Shown: positions 9,087 through 18,332, counted from the first letter of the stretch. The stretch: DNA of 64,000 nt from Flavobacteriaceae bacterium (GCA_004762155.1 SIHP01000001.1:310001-374000); one strand, 5' to 3'. The notes: generated by a model from the sequence alone, not told the origin. Numbers and translations are program-made.

Positions 9087-9644
9087 TTAAAATATTAAAG
9101 GGAAAATTAAATGAATCATTACCAAACCACCAATGAAGAAACCTATTACAGCTATTAATGATGGTACTTGTAAATTACTTAAACCAGATATTGCATGACC
9201 TGATGTACAACCACCAGCATATCGTGCTCCAAATCCGACTAAAAGTCCGCCAATAGCTAAAAGAAAAATTCCTTTTAAATTAGTAAAAACTGAAGTTTCA
9301 AATAATTCGGTTGGTAAGTATGCAGTTCCTGCACTTTGAAAACCTAACGTTTGTAAGTTTTCTACTGTTGCTGGATTAATATTTACAGCTTGATTTATCA
9401 TTAAAAAATTAGACGCAATGAAGCCTCCAATAATGGCACCAAGAACTACTATTAAATTCCACTTTTGAGCTTTCCAATCGAACTTAAAAAAATCGGTTGA
9501 TTTACCTGCTCCACATATAGTACATAATGTTCTTAAATTTGATGACATTCCAAAATTTTTGCCAATCATTATTAATAAAAACATAATAAAGGCAATCATT
9601 GGTCCAGATACATACCAAGGCCAAGGTTGTTGTATAAAATTCAT
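9087..9644 (-). CDS. YeeE/YedE family thiosulfate/sulfur transporter subunit
   Basis: A 185-aa membrane protein with about five hydrophobic segments. GARYAGGCTSGHAISG near residues 140-155 is the hallmark cysteine-containing motif of YeeE/YedE proteins, proposed to relay sulfane sulfur through the membrane. C41 and C44 (TICGAG region) are additional cysteines. It is the first gene of a two-gene leftward operon with the DUF6691 gene 3 bases downstream. The start ATG at 9644 has the 16-bp inverted repeat 9692-9707 48 bases upstream, matching the arrangement in front of SulP and the persulfide dioxygenase gene. Confidence 0.88.
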   Translation of the reverse strand: MNFIQQPWPWYVSGPMIAFIMFLLIMIGKNFGMSSNLRTLCTICGAGKSTDFFKFDWKAQKWNLIVVLGAIIGGFIASNFLMINQAVNINPATVENLQTLGFQSAGTAYLPTELFETSVFTNLKGIFLLAIGGLLVGFGARYAGGCTSGHAISGLSNLQVPSLIAVIGFFIGGLVMIHLIFPLIF

Positions 9645-9691
9645 TATTTAATTATTTTTTGACAAAGAAAAAACAAATTTTAAACACCTGC

Positions 9692-9707
9692 TGTAACTTT
9701 TGTTACA
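9692..9707. promoter_or_regulatory. Putative Crp/Fnr operator A (YeeE operon)
   Basis: Perfect inverted repeat TGTAAC-TTTT-GTTACA. The half-site GTAAC/GTTAC with a 4-base spacer recurs at 16533, 18333 (one mismatch) and 19652, always upstream of genes in this sulfur locus. The geometry is that of a Crp/Fnr-family dimer site. The regulator is presumably the protein encoded at 18944-19576. Confidence 0.65.
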
Positions 9708-10061
9708 AAAAAACTTATAACTGAATTTTATTTACTTGTGTATATAGTTTACTACTATATTCCAGATTATTAAATCTATTTAAACAAGAAGCTTTACTAC
9801 TAAAAACTTTGAGTTCTACGAATTACTTGTCACAATAAAAAAAAATATATCACTTAGAAGTTAAATTAAGATTTCGTAAAAAATTGTGAAAACAACTTAT
9901 AAATAAAAAAACAAAAAAAACATTAAGTTCTGCACAATTCTTAAATATCATCTTTTATCCATACATAATTGTTAAAAAAAAGAGTAATTGATACCTACTA
10001 AACACATTTAACAATAAATGATTTTGTGAATTTGATAACTAAACTCAAATTTAACAAAAGA
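9708..10061. other. AT-rich intergenic spacer between divergent YeeE operon and alginate lyase gene
   Basis: About 350 bases of very AT-rich sequence separating two divergently transcribed units. No open frame, tandem repeat or hairpin with T-tract was convincing. It should hold the YeeE promoter (close to operator A) and upstream control sequence of the alginate lyase gene. Confidence 0.5.
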
Positions 10062-10081
10062 ACATTTGCATACATTTGCAT
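10062..10081 (+). promoter_or_regulatory. Probable promoter -7 element of alginate lyase gene, inside a 10-bp direct repeat
   Basis: Two tandem copies of ACATTTGCAT occupy 10062-10081. TACATTTG at 10071-10078 fits the Bacteroidetes -7 consensus TAnnTTTG. No clear TTG lies 19-21 bases upstream, so the promoter may need an activator. The start codon is 35 bases downstream. Confidence 0.45.
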
Positions 10082-10115
10082 TTTTTTATTAATAAACTAA
10101 CTAAACCCCAAAAAA

Positions 10116-13100
10116 ATGTTAACAAAAAAAATATTTAACAAAAAATCAATTAATCCTTTAAAAATCTTAGGATTAGCTGGAATTATTCTTCTCTCAAGTT
10201 GTAATAAAGAAGAGATTATTACAGATGAAGATTACACTGTGAGTGCTGCCAAAGCCGCATCATCTGTAAAATTAACATACGATAACATATCTGTTTCTGA
10301 AGAGCAATTAGAAAACCCAATAGAAAATATAGATGACAAATCAACAGACACTAGATGGGCTGCAGAAGGAGCTTCTGTTAATTTAGATATTGACTTTAAA
10401 GAAATAGCTCTTGTAGATTATTTAAAAATTGATTTTCATAAAGGAGAAGAAAGAGCTTTTAAGTTTTCATATTGGCAAAGTGGTGATGGCCAAACATGGG
10501 AATTAAAAGGTACCAAAAACTCATCTGGAGTTGATACTGGATATGAAGAATTTGATTTATCAAATATTACGGCTCGTTATTTCCGTATTGAATTTCAAGG
10601 TAATGAATTTGATAATTGGAACAGTATTTCTGAATTGGAAATATATGGTCTTCAAAACTCAAAAACTGCAGCTATAGCTAATATCCCTTATACAACATTA
10701 TCTGTATCTGTTGAAGAACCTGAAAATCCAATAGAACACATAAACGATGGTTCATTAGAAACAAGATGGGCAGGAGAAGGAGAATCTGTAAACTTAGATA
10801 TAGACTTTGAGAAAGAAATATTAATAGATCATTTAAAAATTGATTTTCATAAAGGAGAAGAAAGAGCTTTTAAATTTTCGTATTGGCAAAGCATTGACGG
10901 AACATCTTGGGAGTTAAAAGGAACGACCAATTCTTCTGGAGATAATACAGGCTATGAAACTTTTAATTTATCAGACATTACAACTCGTTATTTCCGTATA
11001 GAATTTCAAGGAAATGAATTTGATAACTGGAATAGCTTATTAGAATTAGAAGTTTATGGTACTTCAGTTATAGATGGCGTAACACCAAATAAAATATCAT
11101 ATACTACATTATCTGCACCTGGAGAAGAACCAGAAAACCCAATAGAACATATTAATGATGGTATACTAGATACAAGATGGACAGCAGAAGGAGAATCTAT
11201 TAACTTAGATATAGACTTGAAGGAAGCTATTTTAATAGATCATTTAAAAATTGATTTTCATAAAGGAGAAGAAAGAGCTTTTAAATTTTCGTACTGGCAT
11301 AGTAACGATGGAGATTCTTGGGTATTAAAAGGTACAAAAACCTCATCAGGTGAGGATACTGGATATGAAGAATTTAATTTATCCAATATATCTACTCGTT
11401 ATTTCCGTATAGAATTTCAAGGAAATGAATTTGATAACTGGAATAGTATTTCTGAATTAGAAATATATGGTACTCCAGCAGAAGAAACAATACTACCTAA
11501 TAAGATATCATATAATACATTAGCTATCTCTGAAGAAGAAGTTGGTAACCCAATAACAAACATTAATGATGAGGAATTTGAAACAAGATGGTCTGGTTAT
11601 GGAGATGCTATTAACTTTGATATAGATTTAAAAGAAGAAATTTTTGTAGATTATTTAAATATTGCTTTTTATAAAGCTTCTGAAAGAGCTTTTACTTTTT
11701 CTTATTGGCAAAGTGTTGATGGTATTACATGGGAATTAAAAGGTGAATATAATTCATCAACCAACATAACAAATTCAAGATATGAACAATTTGATTTAAC
11801 AGGTGTTACCACTCGTTATTTACGCATTCAATTTCAAGGAAATGAATATGATCTTTGGAATAGTGTACAAGAATTAGAAGTATATGGATCTTTAACTGGA
11901 GAACCTATTGATGTAGAATGTATCGTTACAACTCCTTCAGGTTTAGCAAATGATGTAACATCAAATTCAGTTGTTTTGTCTTGGAACACTATAGCAAACA
12001 TAGATTTTTATAGTTTAAGATATAGAGCTTTAGGTACTGATACTTGGTTATACAATACATCTATAGAAGATGTTACATTTACCCTAACTGACTTATCATC
12101 TGACTCAGAGTACGAATGGCAATTAAGATCTGAATGTGCAGATGGTTTAGTATCTGATTATGAAGAAGCAGTTAGTACTTTTACAACGGAACCAGAAGAA
12201 AATTGTAGTACCACTATACCTGTTGAATTACTAAGTGAAGCTGGATTTGATTCAGCCATTTTATCTTGGGATCCAATAAATGGTATTAATCACTTTAGTT
12301 TAAGATATAGAATTTTAGGAAGCGATACTTGGTTATACAATACATCTATAGAAGATGTTACATTTACCCTAACTGACTTATCATCTGACTCAGAGTACGA
12401 ATGGCAATTAAGATCTGAATGTGCAGATGGATTAACATCTGATTATGAAGAGGCAACTAGTACATTTACAACAAAAACAGCAAGTGATTGTACTGCTACC
12501 GCTCCTACAGGATTGTTAAGTGAAGTTGAAGCGAGTACTGTTGTTTTATCTTGGGATGCAATAGATAATATTAGACACTATAATTTAAGATATAGAGTTA
12601 TAGGAAGTGATGTTTGGTTGTATAATAAATCTATAACTGAAACTACTTTTACGTTAGTTGATCTATTACCAGGTTCTGAATATGAATGGCAATTAAAATC
12701 TGAATGCCCAGACGGATTAGGTTCTGATTATAAAGAAGCAGCTGGAACATTTACAATAGAAATAGATAATAGCTGTATCGCTACTGCACCTACTGGCTTA
12801 TTAAGTAACGTTGGAACAGATTCTGTTATCTTATCTTGGAATGCTATAGATAACATTAGACATTACAACTTAAGACATAGAGTTATAGGAAGTGATGTTT
12901 GGTTGTATAATAAATCTATAACTGAAACTACGTTTACTTTATCTGATTTATTATCAAACTCAGAATATGAATGGCAATTAAAATCTGAATGTAATGATGG
13001 ATTAGGTTCTGACTACAAAGAAGCAGCAAGTTCATTTATAACTGAACAAGGACCAATACCTGGAGGTTCTTTAGACCCTAATAAATACCCAGCTGAGAAT

Positions 13101-13910
13101 TTCGATTTATCACAATGGAAAATAACACTATCTTCTGGTGATGACTATTCTGTATCTAAATTAAATGATAATTTTGAATATGATAATCAATTTTATACAA
13201 CTACAGATGGTGGAATGGTATTTAAAAATTATCCTAAAGGTGCTGGTACTACAACAAATTCTACATACTCAAGAGTAGAACTAAGAGAAATGTTAAGAGG
13301 TACGAATGAAGATATTGATACTAAAGGAATCAATAAAAACAATTGGGTATTTAGTTCATCATCATCAACAAACCAATCAAAATCTGGTGGTGTTGGTGGA
13401 AAACTAACAGCAACTTTAGCTGTTAATAGAGTAACCACTACAAGTGATAGTGACAATCAATTAGGTCGTATTGTTATTGGTCAAATTCATGCAAGCGATA
13501 ACGAACCTATTCGTTTATACTACAAAAAAATGCCAGGAGATAGTAAAGGTGCTATTTATTTTGTACATGAAGACAGTAAAAGTGTTGAAGCTGCTGTAAA
13601 TATTATTGGTGATTATGCCATAGAAACTAAAGGTGATTCAGCTGGTGATTATACTGGTGCTTCACAACCTTCTAATGGAATTCCCTTAGGTGAAGTTTTC
13701 TCTTATAAAATTGAGGTTATAGGAACTATGTTATATGTAGATATCTACAGAGATAGCGGGAATTTTTCTGGTGAATACGACATGAAAGATAGCGGATATG
13801 CTGATGACTGGATGTATTTTAAAGCGGGACTTTATTCTCAAAATAAAACAGTACAAAGTTCTTCTGACTATGAACAAGTTACTTTTTACGCTTTAGAAAA
13901 CACACATTAA
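10116..13910 (+). CDS. Modular PL7 alginate lyase lipoprotein (4 discoidin-like + 4 FN3 + lyase)
   Basis: A 1264-aa lipoprotein: signal sequence with lipobox LSSC, lipidated Cys29. Four F5/8 type C (CBM32-like) domains follow at about 55-180, 190-315, 328-455 and 463-592, each with RWxxxG and YFRIEFQGNEFDNWNS signatures. Four fibronectin III domains lie at about 601-690, 695-787, 791-882 and 886-975. The catalytic PL7 domain (about 990-1264) shows the three family motifs: SRVELRE near 1053, QIH near 1121 and YFKAGLYSQ near 1233. QIH, rather than QVH, is usually linked to acting on guluronate-containing alginate. It would depolymerise algal alginate at the cell surface. It is monocistronic on the opposite strand to the sulfur genes on both sides and has its own terminator. 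No SusC/SusD genes are in the window, so this is not a full alginate utilisation locus. Confidence 0.92.
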   Translation: MLTKKIFNKKSINPLKILGLAGIILLSSCNKEEIITDEDYTVSAAKAASSVKLTYDNISVSEEQLENPIENIDDKSTDTRWAAEGASVNLDIDFKEIALVDYLKIDFHKGEERAFKFSYWQSGDGQTWELKGTKNSSGVDTGYEEFDLSNITARYFRIEFQGNEFDNWNSISELEIYGLQNSKTAAIANIPYTTLSVSVEEPENPIEHINDGSLETRWAGEGESVNLDIDFEKEILIDHLKIDFHKGEERAFKFSYWQSIDGTSWELKGTTNSSGDNTGYETFNLSDITTRYFRIEFQGNEFDNWNSLLELEVYGTSVIDGVTPNKISYTTLSAPGEEPENPIEHINDGILDTRWTAEGESINLDIDLKEAILIDHLKIDFHKGEERAFKFSYWHSNDGDSWVLKGTKTSSGEDTGYEEFNLSNISTRYFRIEFQGNEFDNWNSISELEIYGTPAEETILPNKISYNTLAISEEEVGNPITNINDEEFETRWSGYGDAINFDIDLKEEIFVDYLNIAFYKASERAFTFSYWQSVDGITWELKGEYNSSTNITNSRYEQFDLTGVTTRYLRIQFQGNEYDLWNSVQELEVYGSLTGEPIDVECIVTTPSGLANDVTSNSVVLSWNTIANIDFYSLRYRALGTDTWLYNTSIEDVTFTLTDLSSDSEYEWQLRSECADGLVSDYEEAVSTFTTEPEENCSTTIPVELLSEAGFDSAILSWDPINGINHFSLRYRILGSDTWLYNTSIEDVTFTLTDLSSDSEYEWQLRSECADGLTSDYEEATSTFTTKTASDCTATAPTGLLSEVEASTVVLSWDAIDNIRHYNLRYRVIGSDVWLYNKSITETTFTLVDLLPGSEYEWQLKSECPDGLGSDYKEAAGTFTIEIDNSCIATAPTGLLSNVGTDSVILSWNAIDNIRHYNLRHRVIGSDVWLYNKSITETTFTLSDLLSNSEYEWQLKSECNDGLGSDYKEAASSFITEQGPIPGGSLDPNKYPAENFDLSQWKITLSSGDDYSVSKLNDNFEYDNQFYTTTDGGMVFKNYPKGAGTTTNSTYSRVELREMLRGTNEDIDTKGINKNNWVFSSSSSTNQSKSGGVGGKLTATLAVNRVTTTSDSDNQLGRIVIGQIHASDNEPIRLYYKKMPGDSKGAIYFVHEDSKSVEAAVNIIGDYAIETKGDSAGDYTGASQPSNGIPLGEVFSYKIEVIGTMLYVDIYRDSGNFSGEYDMKDSGYADDWMYFKAGLYSQNKTVQSSSDYEQVTFYALENTH
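12039..12430 (+). repeat. Exact 107-bp internal duplication in FN3 domains 1 and 2
   Basis: Bases 12039-12145 and 12324-12430 are identical over 107 bases, including synonymous positions, while sequence on both sides differs. FN3 domains 3 and 4 likewise share long near-identical blocks near 12590-12650 and 12885-12940. This indicates recent duplication or gene conversion between the linker domains. Confidence 0.85.
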
Positions 13911-13946
13911 TTAAATATAATAAAACTAAGTATTTAATAGTTAAAC

Positions 13947-13974
13947 AAAAAGCTCCCATAAAAGGGAGCTTTTT
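13947..13974. terminator. Bidirectional terminator between alginate lyase and HMA gene
   Basis: Stem AAAAAGCTCCC / GGGAGCTTTTT with a 6-base loop, T-rich on both strands. It sits 37 bases after the alginate lyase stop and 25 bases from the stop of the convergent metal-binding protein gene, so it can serve both. Confidence 0.85.
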
Positions 13975-13998
13975 AATTTTAAAACATTTTATTTAAAG

Positions 13999-14268
13999 TT
14001 ATTTATTTACCCTTCCACTCGCACAACTAACAAATGATTTAGCTTTAGTGATTAAAGAATTAGCATCATCAACAGAAGGATACCCTAACACAGATAACTT
14101 CTCTTTAACAATTAAAACATCTTCTTCTTTTTCAGCAATAAAAGAAACTGAATCTGTTTCATTATTAACCTCAACTTTCGATATACCTTGAAGAGCTGAT
14201 ACTTTTTTTATGATAGTATTTGCACAACCACCACATTTTAAGTTTTGTATAATTATTGTTTTTTTCAT
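13999..14268 (-). CDS. Small HMA-domain heavy-metal-binding protein
   Basis: An 89-aa cytoplasmic protein with the ferredoxin-like HMA fold: metal-binding loop KCGGCANT with C12 and C15, and the downstream GYPSVDD segment typical of copper-chaperone-like domains. It is longer than a bare HMA domain (about 65 aa) by a short tail containing another cysteine (SFVSCASG). Homologous small HMA proteins often accompany rhodanese/YeeE sulfur clusters in Bacteroidetes. Whether it binds copper or handles persulfide sulfur through its cysteines is not decided by the sequence. It is the last gene of the leftward set that follows the rhodanese gene, 241 bases upstream. Confidence 0.8.
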   Translation of the reverse strand: MKKTIIIQNLKCGGCANTIIKKVSALQGISKVEVNNETDSVSFIAEKEEDVLIVKEKLSVLGYPSVDDANSLITKAKSFVSCASGRVNK

Positions 14269-14416
14269 CTTGCTTTAATTAAGTAATCTATATTTTTGTT
14301 TTATGAATGAAAAAGAATCACATAACCCTTTACACTATTTAAGTTTTATTTTTATATGCTTATACACACAACACCCTACAACCTCTAGAGTTATAAAATT
14401 TAATCACTTAACAATA

Positions 14417-14497
14417 ATGGATATATTTATAATAATTCCTATCCTTCTTTTAATTGTTTTTTCAGTAATACGGGTTTTTAAATTTTACAAAAAATAA
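14417..14497 (+). CDS. Possible 26-aa membrane peptide
   Basis: A short frame encoding a hydrophobic segment followed by a basic end (RVFKFYKK), as in one-helix membrane peptides. A longer in-frame version begins at 14303. It lies between two leftward genes on the opposite strand, with no promoter or ribosome-binding site I can point to. It may be a chance frame. Confidence 0.2.
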   Translation: MDIFIIIPILLLIVFSVIRVFKFYKK

Positions 14498-14509
14498 AGT
14501 TTTAAAATT

Positions 14510-14875
14510 TTATTTAACCCAAGCTTTATAACCTCCTTTTAAATCGTAGATTTCTTTAAATCCTAAATCTGCTAATATTTTAGATGCTTTTCCACTTCTA
14601 TTACCACTTCTGCAATATAAATATACTGGTTGTTCTTTATCTAATTCTAATATCTTTTCTTTAAAATCACCTGCAAAAAAATTTATTGATTTGGCATTTG
14701 AAATTGCTCCTTGTTTGTATTCTTCTGACGTACGAACATCTATTAACTGAACTTCTTGATTTTTTAGATGTTCTTTAAACTCTGAAACCTCTAATTTTTT
14801 AACCGCTTTATTTTCTTGTGAACTACAACTAAAAAACACACTTAAAACGGAGAATAATGTTATGATTTTTTTCAT
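14510..14875 (-). CDS. Rhodanese-domain lipoprotein
   Basis: A 121-aa single-domain rhodanese with a lipoprotein signal (FFSCSS, Cys17). The active-site loop YCRSGNRS places the sulfur-carrying Cys88, and IDVRTSEEY marks the CH2A-type segment. It should transfer sulfane sulfur (from thiosulfate, polysulfide or persulfide) in the periplasm, anchored to a membrane. It follows the persulfide dioxygenase-rhodanese gene on the same strand but is separated by 196 bases that include a dispersed repeat, so it may be transcribed separately. Confidence 0.88.
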   Translation of the reverse strand: MKKIITLFSVLSVFFSCSSQENKAVKKLEVSEFKEHLKNQEVQLIDVRTSEEYKQGAISNAKSINFFAGDFKEKILELDKEQPVYLYCRSGNRSGKASKILADLGFKEIYDLKGGYKAWVK

Positions 14876-14939
14876 TTTAATTTTTATTATGATTCATTAA
14901 TATTACTTCGAATAAAATCCTAAAAGAATTCAATATTCC

Positions 14940-15066
14940 CTAAGTAACTCTGATATACTGGCAAAAATTACATTTTTCGTTTTTAACTATCTTTCACGAT
15001 ACAATTTTCTATCGAAAACCACTTAAACAGGCAATTAAAAATAAAACCTTCTTACATCTAACCAAC
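14940..15066. repeat. Composite dispersed repeat, copy 2
   Basis: The segment 14960-15063 is a diverged copy of 6920-7030: both carry TTTTTCGTTTTTAA, then CGATACAATTTTCTATC, then a matching AT-rich tail ending just before a leftward stop codon. About 95 bases align by eye with moderate divergence. No open frame. Confidence 0.6.
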
Positions 15067-15071
15067 ATTAC

Positions 15072-16481
15072 TTAAAGCATTGAAGGACAAACATATTCTG
15101 ATGTAGCTACACCACTATTTTTTAATGCTTTAAATCCGCCTTTTACATCTATTAAATTATGAATTCCTCTACTTTTTAATATAGAACTTGCGATAACACT
15201 TCTATATCCGCTTGCACAATGTATGTAAAACGTTTTTTCTGTTGGAAATTCTGATAAATACTCATTAATATAATCTAACGGAGTATTATTTGCTTCCAAT
15301 ACATGTTCAGATGTATATTCTCCATCTTTTCTAACATCAAAAATAGCTACAGTTTCTTTTTGTATTACTGTTTTAAGTTCTTCTGCTGTTATTGCACTAA
15401 CTGTGTCGTATTCTTTAGCACTTTCTTTCCAGCTTTTAAAACTTCCGTCTAAATACCCTACAACATTATCAAAACCAACTCTTGACAAACGTTTAATCGC
15501 TTCTTCTTCTCTATCTTTTGGAGCTACTAATAAAATTGGCTGCTTTACATCAGCAATTAAAGCGCCAACCCAAGGTGCAAAACTACCATCTAAACCAATA
15601 AATATTGAACTAGGAATATGTCCTTTTACAAAATCATTTTGATGACGAACATCTAAAACTACCGCTCCTGTTTCATTAGCAATTCTTTCGAAATCTACTG
15701 AACTGTATCCTTTTTCACTTCGTTTTAAAACATCTTCAAAATCTTCATACCCTTCTTTGTTCATTTGAACATTCAACGGAAAATATTGTGGTGGAGGCAA
15801 CAAACCATCTGTTACTTCTTTTACAAATTCTTCTTTCGTCATATCAGCTCTTAAAGCATAATTAGTTACTTTTTGATTTCCTAAAGTATCTACCGTTTCT
15901 TTACTTAAATTTTTTCCGCAAGAAGAACCAGCTCCGTGGGCAGGATAAATAATTACATCATCTGCCAAAGGCATTATTTTAGTTCGTAGACTTTCAAATA
16001 AAAATCCTGCTAAATCTTTTTCAGTATAAACACCTTTTTTCTGCGCTAAATCTGGTCTTCCAACATCACCTAAAAATAAGGTATCCCCTGTAAAAAGTGC
16101 GTGATCTTTTCCGTTTTCATCTTTTAGTAAAAACACACTACTTTCCATCGTATGACCTGGTGTGTGTAATACTGTTATGGTTACTTTTCCTAGTTTAAAA
16201 ACTTGTCCGTCTTTTGCACTCAATGCTTCAAAACTAGTTGTTGCATTTGGTCCGTATATAATTGGTGCACCAGTCTCTTTAGATAAAGTTACGTGTCCGC
16301 TTACAAAATCTGCATGAAAATGTGTTTCAAAAATATATTTAATAACTGCATTATTCTTTTTTGCCTTTTCCACATATGGCGCTACCTCTCTTAAAGGGTC
16401 TATAATTGCTACTTCACCTTCACTTTCTATATAATAAGCACCTTGTGCTAAACATCCGGTATATATTTGTTCTATATTCAT
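15072..16481 (-). CDS. Persulfide dioxygenase-like MBL-fold protein fused to two rhodanese domains
   Basis: A 469-aa protein. The N-terminal metallo-beta-lactamase domain has THFHAD (H54, H56, D58), HTPGH with H110, D133 and H182 (PAHG), as in ETHE1/persulfide dioxygenases that oxidise glutathione- or other persulfides to sulfite. Two rhodanese domains follow. The first (about 255-355) has Ala320 where the catalytic Cys is expected (LLVAPKDRE) and is probably inactive; the second has HCASGYRS with Cys422. I chose MNIEQIY as the start: the 23 extra upstream residues of the longer frame are unlike the family and would include the operator. The gene follows SulP with a 61-base gap carrying operator B. 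It is the central detoxification enzyme of the locus. Confidence 0.9.
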   Translation of the reverse strand: MNIEQIYTGCLAQGAYYIESEGEVAIIDPLREVAPYVEKAKKNNAVIKYIFETHFHADFVSGHVTLSKETGAPIIYGPNATTSFEALSAKDGQVFKLGKVTITVLHTPGHTMESSVFLLKDENGKDHALFTGDTLFLGDVGRPDLAQKKGVYTEKDLAGFLFESLRTKIMPLADDVIIYPAHGAGSSCGKNLSKETVDTLGNQKVTNYALRADMTKEEFVKEVTDGLLPPPQYFPLNVQMNKEGYEDFEDVLKRSEKGYSSVDFERIANETGAVVLDVRHQNDFVKGHIPSSIFIGLDGSFAPWVGALIADVKQPILLVAPKDREEEAIKRLSRVGFDNVVGYLDGSFKSWKESAKEYDTVSAITAEELKTVIQKETVAIFDVRKDGEYTSEHVLEANNTPLDYINEYLSEFPTEKTFYIHCASGYRSVIASSILKSRGIHNLIDVKGGFKALKNSGVATSEYVCPSML

Positions 16482-16532
16482 TTTTGGAGTTTTATTTTTA
16501 TTCAAATTTACAATCAATTTACATTCTATACA

Positions 16533-16546
16533 GTAACATGAGTTAC
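16533..16546. promoter_or_regulatory. Putative Crp/Fnr operator B (persulfide dioxygenase gene)
   Basis: Perfect inverted repeat GTAAC-ATGA-GTTAC, centred about 58 bases upstream of the chosen ATG at 16481 and overlapping the stop codon of the SulP gene. Same half-sites and spacing as operators A and D. Confidence 0.65.
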
Positions 16547-18288
16547 ACAACTGAACTCTGTGTTTGCTCTGCTATTCTTTTTGAGAGTGCTGTTTTATTA
16601 TACTTTCCATCGTAATAATCTTCCGCTTCATGAGACCTTAAAAATAGATTTTCTTTTCCTAATTCATTAACAATTCCACTTTTGTACAAAATATCTCTTG
16701 TAGGACCAGAAGTTCCTGAAAACATAATTTTAATATTTTTAGACTTTAAATCTTTAATAATTTTAAGTAACGTGTATACTCCACTACTATCAATATAACT
16801 TATTGCTTCTGTATTTACAATTAGTAACTTTAATTTCTCTCCTTTTTTAGCTATATGTTTATAGAGTTGTTTTTTGAAAAAATCTTTATTCCCAAAAAAC
16901 AATTGTGAGTCTATTCTAATTCCTAAAATATCTTCTCTAGAGATTATAAACTCGTTAAAACGGAGTATATTTTTATAGTAATTGGTTCCAGAAACCCTTG
17001 CTATTACTGCAATATGTGGTACAGATGTTCTATACACCATTATTAATAACGATACTAAAACTCCTAATAAAATTCCTTCTTTTATACCAACAGTAAGTGT
17101 TATTAAAAAAGTTACGAGCAATAATACAAATTCATCTTTTCTTTTTTTGAAAAGTTGTACTGGATACTTTACATCTATCAATCCAAAAACCGCTACCATT
17201 ATAATTGCAGCTAAAATTGCATTGGGTAAGTAATAAAATAAAGGTGTTAAGAACAGCAATGTAATACCAACAACAAAGGCACTAATTAAAGCTGCAACTC
17301 CTGTTTTTGCTCCAGCTTGATCGTTAACCGCAGTTCTTGAAAATCCGCCAGTAGTTGGATATGATTGAAAAAATGATCCTATAATATTGGATGATCCTAA
17401 AGCTATTAATTCTTGATTGGCATCTATTTCATAATCATCTTGTTTTTCTTCCAATGCTTTTGAAACTGAAATTGCTTCCATAAAAGCAATCAATGCCAAA
17501 GCCAACGCAATTGGTAAAAGTTCTGTTACTTTACTTAAAGGTACTTTTGGAACTTGAAATGTTGGTAATCCGCTTGGTACTTCTCCGACTATTTGTAGTC
17601 CAAATTCGTAAAACTTAAATACATACACCACTACAACTCCTAAAACAATTAATAGTAAAGCTACAGGAAATCGTTTCTTGTATTTTTTATTGATTTTTTT
17701 CATCACCTTTATTAAAATAATAGCAATTACTCCAATAGAAATAGCGTAAATATTGGTAGATGAAATATTTAGAATAGCATTTTTAATTAAAATATGTATT
17801 TGACTACTTCTTGCTATTTCTACACCTAATAAATGTTTTAATTGACTTAGTCCGATGATAATTGCTGCTCCAGATGTAAATCCGCTTATTACAGGTTTGG
17901 ATAAAAAATTGACCAAAAACCCCATTCTTAAAACACCTAGCAACAGTTGTATTGTTCCCATAAAAAAAGCTAAAAAAACAGCCATCATAATATATTCATC
18001 AATACCAGATAATGATAACGCTCCTAAGCCAGATGCTACTAATAAAGAATCCATTGCAACGGGACCAACAGCTAATTGCCTTGACGTACCCATAAAAGCA
18101 TAAATTATTTGAGGTATAAGTGCTGCATACAAACCATAAACTGGTGGTAAACCTGCAATCATTGCATATGCCATTCCTTGGGGAACAAGCATTATTCCTA
18201 CAGTAAAACCAGCGATTAAATCTCCTGTGAAATATGCTTTTTTATAGTTTGAAATCCAATCTAAACTAGGAAAAACCTTTTTAAACAT
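16543..18288 (-). CDS. SulP family anion transporter with STAS domain
   Basis: A 581-aa SulP/SLC26-type permease. The signature GIMLVPQGMAYAMIAGLPP is near residues 32-50, followed by about ten to twelve hydrophobic helices, and a C-terminal STAS domain (about 440-550) with the IDSSGVY motif. Family members exchange or import sulfate, bicarbonate and other anions. In this locus, export of sulfite/sulfate produced by the persulfide dioxygenase is a sensible guess; direction and substrate are inferred only. Operator C is 45-58 bases upstream of the ATG, and the gene may also be read through from the TPR gene, whose stop is 87 bases upstream. Confidence 0.9.
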   Translation of the reverse strand: MFKKVFPSLDWISNYKKAYFTGDLIAGFTVGIMLVPQGMAYAMIAGLPPVYGLYAALIPQIIYAFMGTSRQLAVGPVAMDSLLVASGLGALSLSGIDEYIMMAVFLAFFMGTIQLLLGVLRMGFLVNFLSKPVISGFTSGAAIIIGLSQLKHLLGVEIARSSQIHILIKNAILNISSTNIYAISIGVIAIILIKVMKKINKKYKKRFPVALLLIVLGVVVVYVFKFYEFGLQIVGEVPSGLPTFQVPKVPLSKVTELLPIALALALIAFMEAISVSKALEEKQDDYEIDANQELIALGSSNIIGSFFQSYPTTGGFSRTAVNDQAGAKTGVAALISAFVVGITLLFLTPLFYYLPNAILAAIIMVAVFGLIDVKYPVQLFKKRKDEFVLLLVTFLITLTVGIKEGILLGVLVSLLIMVYRTSVPHIAVIARVSGTNYYKNILRFNEFIISREDILGIRIDSQLFFGNKDFFKKQLYKHIAKKGEKLKLLIVNTEAISYIDSSGVYTLLKIIKDLKSKNIKIMFSGTSGPTRDILYKSGIVNELGKENLFLRSHEAEDYYDGKYNKTALSKRIAEQTQSSVV

Positions 18289-18332
18289 AATTTATTTTTT
18301 CACAAAATTAAATTATGAGTTTAAAGTGCACA

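Noticed and set aside
14937..14960. Fifth operator upstream of the rhodanese lipoprotein gene
   Set aside because: A GTAAC occurs here, but the second half-site is not at the right distance and does not match.
15403..15642. Open frame opposite the persulfide dioxygenase gene
   Set aside because: Fully antisense to a strongly supported gene, with no homology features.
16482..16550. 23-residue N-terminal extension of the persulfide dioxygenase
   Set aside because: Cysteine-rich and unlike the family, and it would overlap operator B and the SulP stop codon.
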